Shown in pieces: positions 7,720-14,590 of a stretch of DNA of 15,508 bases. The first letter of the stretch is position 1. Every line of letters starts with the position of its first letter. The notes beneath the pieces are model-generated. The model saw only the letters and a program-made list of their open reading frames with translations, was not told the origin of the DNA and did no database searches. Origin of the DNA: an uncultured Blautia sp. Lineage in GTDB: Bacteria > Bacillota > Clostridia > Lachnospirales > Lachnospiraceae. The position numbers were made by a program, and so were the translations under genes. The stretch spans positions 1 to 15,508 of the forward strand of contig CAKRPO010000053.1 in assembly GCA_934378195.1 (NCBI GenBank). Direction: 5' to 3'.

Positions 7720-9528
7720 TTACTCTACTTCTTCCGGCTCCATACTTATTACATGCTCTGCATTATCAACCACATCGTATTTCTGCCTGTATTCATTGAA
7801 GTAAGTATAATACTCCCAGCTGTCTGTCGGATAGACTTTGGAATCGTGGATGTGAAGATCCGTATCCTGCTCACCGCTCTTTAAGAGTGCGGTCATTGCA
7901 CTTGCACTGTGCGCTGCGATACGTCCAAAGCTATTCAGGATATCGTTGAATACGGTACCCTCTTCCAGTCCACATTCACCTTTGCTGAGTCGCTCTACAT
8001 GATGCATCTTCAGCTCATCGCAGAGATTTGTAATAACTGCTCCCAGTGGGGCAACTCTCTGTGCTGCTTCTTTATCATCCTTCATAAACGCATTGCATGT
8101 CACATTGATTTCTTCACGAACCGCTCCCATAACGACATTCAACTCATCCCAGGCAGCCTGAGAAAATTCGGTATGGTTGTCGTGCATCTCATTCGCCATA
8201 TGCGCAATATAGGATGCATGGTCGCCGATTCGTTCAAAGTCGTTGATCGTATGCAGATACAGGGAAACCTGTCTGGTCTGCGCAGTGTTCATCTCACGCT
8301 TGGTAAGCTGAATCAGGTAATCGCCAAGACGACTCTCATACTTGTCAATGAGGTCTTCCTTACGCTGAACCTTGTCATACTTGTCCTGCTGATATTCATT
8401 CAGAAGATTCATCGCACGGTTGACATTCTTACGAAGCTTCTTGGACATGCCATTCATCGCACGATGACACTGAGCGATTGCAAGCGCCGGATAGTTGATC
8501 AGACGTTCTTCAAGAAGATCGAAATCTGCCTCATCTTCCAGCTCTTCTGCGCTGTCTTTAACAAGCATGCACACCAGTTTTTCAAGTTTCGGAATGAACG
8601 GGAACAGTACCACGACAGTAGCTACACGGAATACAGTATTGAGTGCTGCGATCATGACTGGTGTCATGATCGTGTCCATAAATCCAAAATGAATGATTGC
8701 ATTCAAAGTATAGAAGATCACGGACCAGAGTATCAGACCAAAAAGGTCGTTCATCAGGTAGATCAGTGCAGTTCTCTTACCATTCTTGTTGGCACCGATT
8801 GCTGAGATCAGAACCGGACAGGCCGCACCTACACCGATACCAAGGACGATCGGGAACGCACTTGCAAATGTCAGGATTCCTGTAACGGAAAGGGCCTGCA
8901 GTACACCGACTGTCGCAGATGCACTCTGCAGGACTGCCGTAAAGGCAATACCTACCAGAATACCGGCAATCGGGTTGGAAAACATCGTCACCATATCGAT
9001 AAAGACTTCGCTTTCACGAAGAGGAGCAACTGCCCCACTCATGGTCTGCATACCGGTCATAAGAATCGCGAAACCAAGCATGATGTTTCCGATGTTCTTA
9101 TGTACAGATCTTTTGCAGAACATACGAAGAATAATACCAATGACTGCTACTACTGCTGAAATCGTTGCAGTAGAAAGAATACTTGCAATTCCACCAGATC
9201 CCTGAATATAGGAAAGACAGAGAATCCATCCTGTGATACTGGTTCCGATATTTGCTCCCATGATGATACCGATTGCCTGCTTCAGCTTCATCATACCAGA
9301 GTTAACAAAACCGATGACCATAACGGTAGTCGCTGATGAAGACTGGATGACACTGGTCACACCGGTACCAAGTGCAACACCTTTCAGCGGAGTGTTGGTC
9401 ATACGATAGAGAAATGCCTCAAGTTTGTTACCGGCTACCAGTTTCAGGCCATCACCCATCAAAGACATTCCAAACAGAAATAATGCTACTCCTGAGAGCA
9501 AAGATAAGATCATTGAAAATACTGCCAT
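7720..9528 (-). CDS. Na/Pi cotransporter family protein with C-terminal PhoU-like domain
   Basis: This membrane protein belongs to the NptA/YjbB type of sodium-phosphate cotransporter. From the chosen start it has 602 residues: about 340 of membrane region with the two diagnostic inverted-repeat motifs QSSSATT (62-68) and QSASAT (201-206), each followed by hydrophobic segments, plus GANIGTS (91-97) and IGANKNGKRTA. A soluble helical PhoU-like part (about 345-560) contains RAMNGMSKKLRKNVNRAMNLL and HTINDFERIGDHASYIAHMANE. PhoU-like tails are thought to tie transport or export of phosphate to cell phosphate status; direction and ion are not provable here. I chose the ATG at 9526-9528 because GAGGAG lies 7 bases before it. 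An upstream in-frame ATG (9549) has its A/G-rich stretch too close. It is monocistronic with promoter at 9649-9677 and terminator at 7646-7687. Confidence 0.93.
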   Translation of the reverse strand: MAVFSMILSLLSGVALFLFGMSLMGDGLKLVAGNKLEAFLYRMTNTPLKGVALGTGVTSVIQSSSATTVMVIGFVNSGMMKLKQAIGIIMGANIGTSITGWILCLSYIQGSGGIASILSTATISAVVAVIGIILRMFCKRSVHKNIGNIMLGFAILMTGMQTMSGAVAPLRESEVFIDMVTMFSNPIAGILVGIAFTAVLQSASATVGVLQALSVTGILTFASAFPIVLGIGVGAACPVLISAIGANKNGKRTALIYLMNDLFGLILWSVIFYTLNAIIHFGFMDTIMTPVMIAALNTVFRVATVVVLFPFIPKLEKLVCMLVKDSAEELEDEADFDLLEERLINYPALAIAQCHRAMNGMSKKLRKNVNRAMNLLNEYQQDKYDKVQRKEDLIDKYESRLGDYLIQLTKREMNTAQTRQVSLYLHTINDFERIGDHASYIAHMANEMHDNHTEFSQAAWDELNVVMGAVREEINVTCNAFMKDDKEAAQRVAPLGAVITNLCDELKMHHVERLSKGECGLEEGTVFNDILNSFGRIAAHSASAMTALLKSGEQDTDLHIHDSKVYPTDSWEYYTYFNEYRQKYDVVDNAEHVISMEPEEVE

Positions 9529-9598
9529 TTTTTTCTCCTCTGTGTCCATTCCTTCAGTTCTGCATTACCTTCGGAATGGCTCCTTCTGTAAAGTATTT

Positions 9599-9637
9599 TT
9601 TACGTTTTCTTAACTTTGTTTTTTGTTATTTTTTACA
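9599..9637. repeat. 11-base-phased TTTACA-like repeats in the transporter leader
   Basis: On the plus strand TTTACG (9599-9604), TTAACT (9610-9615) and TTTACA (9632-9637) are spaced at multiples of 11 bases, with a degenerate TTTTGT at 9621. This resembles the TT(A/C/T)ACA direct repeats bound by PhoP of Bacillus. The region is T-rich, so chance is a real alternative. It lies between the predicted transcription start and the transporter start codon. Confidence 0.3.
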
Positions 9638-9648
9638 TTTCCTCATCT

Positions 9649-9677
9649 ATTATGCCATATCAACGGCATGATTACAA
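9649..9677 (-). promoter_or_regulatory. Promoter of the Na/Pi cotransporter gene
   Basis: On the minus strand TTGTAA (complement of 9672-9677), a 17-base spacer and TGG-CATAAT (-10 complement of 9649-9654) form an extended -10 promoter. The leader to the chosen start is about 115 bases. I saw no convincing terminator for the upstream gene in the 45 bases before it. Confidence 0.65.
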
Positions 9678-9722
9678 TATTTGATTAAATTGTTTTTTCT
9701 AAGATACCGGAACAGTATTTTC

Positions 9723-10691
9723 TCATCTTATATAAATACCATCGCTTCCCATATGGGCTCCCTCCGGGCATTTCTCTTCCTGTACTTCTCTTCTGTGCTT
9801 TGTAACTGCTGCATAATCCTCTTCCATCAGATAGCTCAGCAGCTTACGTGAAATTCCCAGACAAAGCTTACGTTCGTCCTGTTCTTTATATTCTTCTGTA
9901 AAATATGGCAGATTCAGAGAGACTTCTGCATAATTCTCATAGAGCCTGAGATTGCTGCTTTTATCCAGAAACAGTTCGCAGATTGGCTTATAATATGCCT
10001 TAAAGAAATCTTCTTCACTGAATTTCAGCTGTTCTCCTTCGGTGTCTCCCTCTGGCTCCCGTAAGATTCCACACAGATATCCATGATCATAATACGTCAT
10101 ACACACTGCGGCAGGATCCGGGCGTACACCATTCAGTGTGCCGATTGCCTTCAGCTGATCAGCTCCTTTTTTCAGCGCCTGCTCTCTGTAGTTACTTCCG
10201 CCCTTCGCTTCCCAGGCACTCCAGATCTGCTCTTTTGCTTTGTATCCAATCATCTCCGGACGCCATTCACTGGCAAAGAAATCGATAAATTCTTTGTGGT
10301 CCGGTGTCTCGATCAGATTCAGGTTGGTCAGATATTCTGATTCATATAATCTGTGACTGATCATCTTGGTAAAAAACATTCCCATATAATAAGAAACCAC
10401 ACTTTTTTCGGAAGAATCCAGATAAGCGATCTTCTTGGACTTTTTTAGCCGATCCCCTTCTGCCTCCAGTGCCGTTTCCACCAGAAAGAGCTTATACAGA
10501 AGTTCCAGGCGTTTCTTTTCCGGAAATGCAGCTGTCAGTCTCTGAATCGGCATCCCACATGTCACGATTGCATGCAGCAGTTCTTTATTGGTAAACTCCA
10601 TCTCAATCGTATTATTTGTCAAACCACTGTCACTGTTACCGCCTTTTGTTTCCAGTGACATGGTATATACTTTATCATCTGTCAAGATCAT
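9723..10691 (-). CDS. Hypothetical protein, 322 residues, unrecognised
   Basis: I do not recognise this family. The protein appears soluble: there is no signal peptide and no clear membrane segment, and the composition is rich in Lys, Glu and Tyr. It has predicted helical stretches (EKKRLELLYKLFLVETALEAEGDRLKKSKK near 60-85, REQALKKGADQLKAIGTL near 165-182). A hydrophobic, Tyr/Cys-containing segment VCMTYYDHGYLCGIL follows PDPAA near residues 190-210. The C-terminus is charged, with HRREVQEEKCPEGAHMG. I set the start at the ATG complement of 10689-10691 because GAGGAG lies 7 bases before it; upstream in-frame ATGs (to 10712) overlap that ribosome site. A strong extended -10 promoter sits right before it, so it is expressed as its own unit. 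Base usage looks like its neighbours, giving no sign of transfer. It is likely a lineage-specific protein of clostridial relatives. Confidence 0.85.
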   Translation of the reverse strand: MILTDDKVYTMSLETKGGNSDSGLTNNTIEMEFTNKELLHAIVTCGMPIQRLTAAFPEKKRLELLYKLFLVETALEAEGDRLKKSKKIAYLDSSEKSVVSYYMGMFFTKMISHRLYESEYLTNLNLIETPDHKEFIDFFASEWRPEMIGYKAKEQIWSAWEAKGGSNYREQALKKGADQLKAIGTLNGVRPDPAAVCMTYYDHGYLCGILREPEGDTEGEQLKFSEEDFFKAYYKPICELFLDKSSNLRLYENYAEVSLNLPYFTEEYKEQDERKLCLGISRKLLSYLMEEDYAAVTKHRREVQEEKCPEGAHMGSDGIYIR

Positions 10692-10727
10692 GTCCATTCT
10701 CCTCATTTGCACGAAAAATTCTATACT

Positions 10728-10757
10728 ATTATAGCATCACTTTCCTTTTCTGTGCAA
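10728..10757 (-). promoter_or_regulatory. Extended -10 promoter of the hypothetical gene
   Basis: On the minus strand TGC-TATAAT (-10 complement of 10728-10733) is a consensus extended -10. The -35 TTGCAC (complement of 10752-10757) is weak and 18 bases away. Transcription would start near 10721, giving a leader of about 30 bases. Confidence 0.75.
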
Positions 10758-10768
10758 CGGATTTTGGC

Positions 10769-10804
10769 AAAAGAAAAAGCCGGTCTCCAACGAAACCGAC
10801 TTTT
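10769..10804 (-). terminator. Intrinsic terminator of the Fn3/lysozyme-like gene
   Basis: A 13-base stem including two G-U pairs (arms 10775-10787 and 10792-10804) with a four-base loop is GC-rich at its centre (CCGGTCTC). In the minus-strand transcript it is followed by UUUUUCUUUUG. It starts 15 bases after the stop codon. Confidence 0.9.
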
Positions 10805-10819
10805 ATATTCTCTTTTATC

Positions 10820-12157
10820 CTATTTCATGTATGTACGCAACCACTGGTATACTTTTGCCTGTCGTGTCTTATACACGCCGACCTGATTGCCTGTATCTGT
10901 CGCAAGGGCATTGTATACATTGATCAGATTGTATGGTTTCTTTGTCTTGGCAAGGACTCGTGTAACAGCACCATATCCACCCTGGTGACGGATGTTGATA
11001 AACATTCCGACTGCCTGAACATCTGTAACTCCAAGCTTGCGAATCTGTGCTTCGTATTCTTCAATCTGCTCATACATCATCTGATCCTGACATTTCTTTC
11101 CGACATCTGAGCTGATAAGTTTTACAATAATATTTTTGTATGTTGTACTCCGGTATGTAGACCAGTTTTTATTGCATACATCCTTCCACAGGCCACCCTT
11201 GGTATCATACTTTTTCCATGCGGCATCTCCCATGGTCTGATGGATCAGCTTGAGAAGTTTCTGTGCCTCTGTTGCATACCACTGCCCGGCACCGATCGTG
11301 ATTGCGTGTTCTACGCTGCTGTTGCTATATGCCTTCGTAAAGTCTGCATAGTCCTGCTTGCCGTAAACCTGTCCACCAGTCTCTACCGCATACAGGATTT
11401 TCTTCATGACATCCTTCTGTGAAGCTGTAAATTTAGAATTGCTGACTGTATTGTTTAAATTATTGTTCGATGAGTTACTATTCGCTGCTTTCGGTGTCGT
11501 TACCTGATTGCTCAGACGCATCGCAGACATATATTTTGCGCTTCCGCCCTTTTTATACGGGCGAACAGTATATACATATTTTGTATTTGCACTGACTTTC
11601 GTATCAGAATAAGAAGTCTGCGTCTTCGGTACATCTGCAATCAAAGTCCAGTTTCCACCAGACGCCTTCCTATAAATACGATAGCCATCCAGTCTTGAAA
11701 CTTTATTCCAGGACACATTTATCGTTGAACTGGAAGCTGCTTTGATCGTAGACTTCGTCGTCGATGGGCGGGTTGCTCCAATCACTGCAGTAAATTTACT
11801 GTAGACATCTCTGCCATTTTCTCTGCGATATGCACGTACTGCATACTGATACGGCTTACCTGAAATCAGCCATTTGTCAAGATAGCTTGTCGAACCTGCA
11901 CCAACCTTTCTTATTCTGGTATATGGCTTTCTGACAGATTCTCTTCTATAAATAGCATAGCCACTGGCAAGAGAATCTTTTGTCCAGTTGATCTTTAATG
12001 CGGTAACACTGGATGCCTTAATCTGTGTCTTCACCGTAGATGTGCGAATACTTGTCGCCGCATTTACCGGAACGTCAGCTGAAAGTAATGCTGTCACTAC
12101 CATAAGAAGCGCCAGAACCTGCATAATATATTTCTTACACTTGCCTGTAATATTCAT
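10820..12157 (-). CDS. Secreted protein: signal peptide, two Fn3 domains, C-terminal lysozyme-like domain
   Basis: From the chosen start the protein has 445 residues. A signal peptide (basic KCKKY, hydrophobic VLALLMVVTALLSA, likely cut near VNA-ATS at about 33-34) implies export. Two fibronectin type III repeats follow (about 35-130 and 131-223), each with INW/VSW, GY.IYR and a closing YTVRPY-like strand, then a Ser/Asn linker (224-242). The C-terminal domain (243-445) has AVETGG with Glu259, then YADFTKAY, EHAITIGAGQWY (Glu283) and MFINIRHQGGYG. A glutamate in the first helix followed by a Gly-rich beta stretch resembles lysozyme-superfamily and GH46-like hydrolases, so a peptidoglycan or glycan hydrolase is my inference. 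The ATG at 12155-12157 has AAAGGG 9 bases upstream; an in-frame ATG at 12217 would put 20 non-signal residues in front and lies in the structured leader. There are no sortase or S-layer anchors. It has its own promoter and terminator. Confidence 0.85.
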   Translation of the reverse strand: MNITGKCKKYIMQVLALLMVVTALLSADVPVNAATSIRTSTVKTQIKASSVTALKINWTKDSLASGYAIYRRESVRKPYTRIRKVGAGSTSYLDKWLISGKPYQYAVRAYRRENGRDVYSKFTAVIGATRPSTTKSTIKAASSSTINVSWNKVSRLDGYRIYRKASGGNWTLIADVPKTQTSYSDTKVSANTKYVYTVRPYKKGGSAKYMSAMRLSNQVTTPKAANSNSSNNNLNNTVSNSKFTASQKDVMKKILYAVETGGQVYGKQDYADFTKAYSNSSVEHAITIGAGQWYATEAQKLLKLIHQTMGDAAWKKYDTKGGLWKDVCNKNWSTYRSTTYKNIIVKLISSDVGKKCQDQMMYEQIEEYEAQIRKLGVTDVQAVGMFINIRHQGGYGAVTRVLAKTKKPYNLINVYNALATDTGNQVGVYKTRQAKVYQWLRTYMK

Positions 12158-12179
12158 AGTATCAATCCCTTTCCGCAAC

Positions 12180-12208
12180 AGTCGCTGCCCACCCCACAGG
12201 CAGTAACT
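12180..12208 (-). other. Leader hairpin ahead of the Fn3/lysozyme-like gene
   Basis: In the short leader the sequence CTGCC pairs with GGCAG (plus 12185-12189 and 12199-12203), and AGT/ACT can extend the stem after a two-base internal loop. A competing hairpin, GCAGC/GTTGC (with one G-U), uses the 3' arm and reaches to within a few bases of the ribosome site. No known riboswitch class was recognised. Confidence 0.4.
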
Positions 12209-12228
12209 TTCAAACATAATCTTTTTAT

Positions 12229-12257
12229 ATTTTAAGAAATAATTGAATAAAAAGCAA
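12229..12257 (-). promoter_or_regulatory. Sigma-A promoter of the Fn3/lysozyme-like gene
   Basis: On the minus strand TTGCTT (complement of 12252-12257), a 17-base spacer and TAAAAT (complement of 12229-12234) give a good sigma-A promoter. Transcription would start near 12222, leaving a leader of about 65 bases. The -35 lies at the end of AAAAATGCTTGC, the same 12 bases found at the same place in the ftsE promoter. Upstream is an AT-rich stretch that may act as an UP element. Confidence 0.75.
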
Positions 12258-12328
12258 GCATTTTTTACATTTTTTTTAAAATTATTAATTTTATCTTACA
12301 TTCCAGGTGTTATGTTGTATCGTTCCCC

Positions 12329-13504
12329 TCAATCTTCCAATGTTTTTAGAGCTTCCTGAAGCTGATTATCTTCTTCATGTGTAATCTCCGTCTTATTCAG
12401 CAATTCTGCTGCCAGTTTGACTTCCACATCCGGCTTGATTCCTACTTTATTAATTGAATTTCCCTTAGGTGTGTAATAATTAGAAACGGTAAGTTTTACC
12501 GCACTTCCGTCACTCAGCTGCTTCAGTTCCTGTACGACGCCTTTTCCATAAGTAGTCGTTCCGACAATCTTACCAATTCCATAATCCTGTACTGCCCCGG
12601 CAAAGATTTCCGACGCACTGGCACTGCTCTCATTTACCAGTACTGCCAGCGGCATGTCCAGTTCCTTCTTGCCATCGCACTTTTCTTCTTCTCTGTTTCC
12701 ATACTTATCTTCTGTATATACAATCAGTCCTTCCGGCAGAATTTCTCTAAGGATCTCGCATACAGAAGTCAGAAGCCCTCCCGGATTATCCCGGAGATCC
12801 ACCACCAGGCGCTGCATCCCCTGTTCTTTCAGATCTGCAAAAGCATCTTTGTACTGTTGTGGGGCAACACCGGTAAACTGTGTGATCTGTATATACCCAG
12901 TCTTATCATCCAGCATTTCACTGAATACTGCCGGAAGTTCCACATCTGTCACTTCCACAGTAATCTGAAGTGGAGTTTCTTCATCCTCTCTTTGCACAGT
13001 CAGAACAATATTTTTGTCTTTGTTTTCCCTGATCATACTCACTACATCAGAAAGCTCCATATCTGTAACGTCTGTGTCATCGATTGCGGTGATCACATCA
13101 CCAACGATCAGACCGGCTTTTTTTCCAGATCCGCCTTCATAGCATTCTGCGATCTGTACGCCTCCATTTTTATTTTTCTGGATAGATACGCCGATTCCCA
13201 CATAAGATCCATCTGTCGTCGCAGTCTCCTGTGCATATTCTTCGGCGGTATAATATCTCGAATACACATCGCCCAGTCCATATACCAATCCGGCATAAAC
13301 ACCTTCTGCCAGTTTGTCTTTATCAATATCACCCAGATATTCCTGATCAATCAGTTTCTCCAGATACTCTACTTTTTCTACATTCGATGGATCTGACAAT
13401 ACACTATTGCTCAACTTCCCGTGAACAAAATTCAATCCACCCGCCGCCAGTGCAGTGATCAGTACTCCTGTCAGGATTCCCGTTGCATATTCTTTATGTT
13501 TCAT
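12329..13504 (-). CDS. S41 family carboxy-terminal processing peptidase (Ctp/CtpB-like)
   Basis: This is a membrane-anchored serine protease with a PDZ domain, of the type that trims cell-envelope proteins and, in some bacteria, signals sporulation. The 391 residues start with a single membrane segment (about 8-27), then an N-terminal helical region with GLGDVYSRYYT, and a PDZ domain (about 100-188) opening with YVGIGV and including GLIVGDVITAIDD. The protease core follows, with VVDLRDNPGG (234-243), the catalytic Ser296 in NESSASASEI and Lys321 in TYGKG. The 25-residue spacing of Ser and Lys equals that of CtpB. YYTPKG and GIKPDV close the core. The start ATG has only a weak A/G-rich ribosome site. 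The gene follows ftsE-ftsX on the same strand, a known association, but I found no good promoter before it, so readthrough past the ftsX hairpins seems likely. Confidence 0.95.
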   Translation of the reverse strand: MKHKEYATGILTGVLITALAAGGLNFVHGKLSNSVLSDPSNVEKVEYLEKLIDQEYLGDIDKDKLAEGVYAGLVYGLGDVYSRYYTAEEYAQETATTDGSYVGIGVSIQKNKNGGVQIAECYEGGSGKKAGLIVGDVITAIDDTDVTDMELSDVVSMIRENKDKNIVLTVQREDEETPLQITVEVTDVELPAVFSEMLDDKTGYIQITQFTGVAPQQYKDAFADLKEQGMQRLVVDLRDNPGGLLTSVCEILREILPEGLIVYTEDKYGNREEEKCDGKKELDMPLAVLVNESSASASEIFAGAVQDYGIGKIVGTTTYGKGVVQELKQLSDGSAVKLTVSNYYTPKGNSINKVGIKPDVEVKLAAELLNKTEITHEEDNQLQEALKTLED

Positions 13505-13569
13505 TCCCGCTGCCTTTCCTTTTGTTCTGATAATATGATATCCGTGTCTTATTTCGTGCTTTCACAATT

Positions 13570-13586
13570 CTCTGCTTATCGCGGAG
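13570..13586 (-). other. Small hairpin upstream of the S41 peptidase gene
   Basis: CTCTGC (13570-13575) can pair with GCGGAG (13581-13586), including one T-G pair, with loop TTATC. On the plus strand it would be followed by CGTTTTT and look like a terminator, but no plus-strand gene runs into it. It is the third of three hairpins behind ftsX. Confidence 0.3.
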
Positions 13587-13591
13587 CGTTT

Positions 13592-13633
13592 TTCTGCAAT
13601 AGGAACATTACGGAGTAATTTCCTATTGCAGAA
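13592..13633. repeat. 42-base perfect-arm inverted repeat behind ftsX
   Basis: A 14-base perfect inverted repeat with core GCAATAGGAA (arms 13592-13605 and 13620-13633) encloses a second stem ATTAC/GTAAT (13607-13611 and 13615-13619) with a three-base loop. Only one base is bulged in 19 pairs. Neither strand has a U-tract after it, so it is not a standard terminator. It may be an RNA processing/stability element, a protein operator or a copy of an interspersed palindromic repeat. Confidence 0.7.
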
Positions 13634-13638
13634 CATAA

Positions 13639-13667
13639 GCGGCACAGAACGAAAAGTCCTGTGCCGC
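13639..13667 (-). terminator. GC-rich hairpin after ftsX, terminator-like with poor U-tract
   Basis: The stem GCGGCACAG/CTGTGCCGC (arms 13639-13647 and 13659-13667) with an 11-base loop starts 18 bases after the ftsX stop. The transcript continues UUAUGUUCUG, a weak U-tract, so termination may be partial. That would fit readthrough into the S41 peptidase gene. Confidence 0.6.
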
Positions 13668-13684
13668 CTTTAATATGTTACTTT

Positions 13685-14590
13685 TTATACTCTTAAATGC
13701 TTTCTTGTTGTCAGCAGACTTCCGATGAAACCAATTCCGATTCCAAGTGCCAGGCCGATTGGAAGAAGAATCTGATAGATCTGTCCTACTGGAATAAATG
13801 CTACCACGCCAGTAAGAACACTGAATTTATTCAAAATATATTCCACAACTGTATTGTACAGGAAATACAATGCTGTCAGTGGAATCGCTGCACCGATCAC
13901 CCCAAGTACCATACCTTCGAGAAGGAATGGTGCGCGGACAAATGCATCGGTTGCACCAATATATTTCATGATTCCAATTTCTTCTTTACGAACAGAAATA
14001 CCCACAGAAACTGTATTGCTGATCAGGAAAATAGAAATAATCAGTAAGATTGCAATGATCACAATGGATGCATAAGAAACCAGTTTGTTAAAGCTTCCTA
14101 ATGTGTTTGCTGCCTGTTCTGACTGATTGACTTCGCGGACATGATCCAACCCCTGAATATAATTTACCAGCTCCGTCTGTTTCTCGATCTGATTCAGATA
14201 TACATGATAGTTTGCTGAATTTACCAGTGGGTTATCATCTTTGAATCCCTCTGCCGCATCAGAGCCCTGAAAATATTTGTCCTTAAAATTTTCCCATGCC
14301 TGATCTGCAGATTCAAACTCAATTCGCTCTACCTCCGGGCGTGCCTGAATCAGATTGCCGACTTCCTGCATCTGTTCTTCTGTTGTTCCCTCATCAAAGA
14401 ACACAGTGACCGGTACTTCCTGTTCTACTTTCTGTGCAATATTATCTACATTAGTCACCAGAGAATAAAACACACCCACCAGAAAGATACAGGCTGCCAT
14501 GGTCAAAATGGATGCAATGGAAAACATCCAGTTTCTCTTAATATTTTTGATACCCTGTTTGAGGGTATACCAGATTGTACTAGGCCTCAT
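13685..14590 (-). CDS. ftsX: Cell division ABC transporter-like permease FtsX
   Basis: FtsX is the membrane partner of the FtsE ATPase. The complex does not transport a solute but transmits ATP hydrolysis to peptidoglycan hydrolases outside the cell (EnvC in E. coli, CwlO or PcsB in Gram-positives). From the chosen start it has 301 residues. A short basic N-terminus is followed by TM1 (about 22-45), an extracellular domain of about 115 residues (46-165) with EQEVPVTVFF, then three C-terminal membrane segments. The conserved cytoplasmic loop is KEEIGIMKYIGATDAFVRAPFLLEG, as in the family. The ATG at 14588-14590 follows AAGGAGG closely, so I prefer it to the in-frame ATG at 14611. The gene overlaps the end of ftsE by 11 bases, which indicates translational coupling. 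Confidence 0.97.
   Translation of the reverse strand: MRPSTIWYTLKQGIKNIKRNWMFSIASILTMAACIFLVGVFYSLVTNVDNIAQKVEQEVPVTVFFDEGTTEEQMQEVGNLIQARPEVERIEFESADQAWENFKDKYFQGSDAAEGFKDDNPLVNSANYHVYLNQIEKQTELVNYIQGLDHVREVNQSEQAANTLGSFNKLVSYASIVIIAILLIISIFLISNTVSVGISVRKEEIGIMKYIGATDAFVRAPFLLEGMVLGVIGAAIPLTALYFLYNTVVEYILNKFSVLTGVVAFIPVGQIYQILLPIGLALGIGIGFIGSLLTTRKHLRV

Noticed and set aside
12270..12300. AAAATT/AATTTT stem after the S41 peptidase gene as terminator
   Set aside because: It is a pure A/T stem without a U-tract in the correct direction; it is more likely an AT-rich promoter-upstream region.
13505..13569. Promoter directly before the S41 peptidase gene
   Set aside because: A TATTAT box exists, but no -35 is found at 16-19 bases and the other combinations have spacers above 20.
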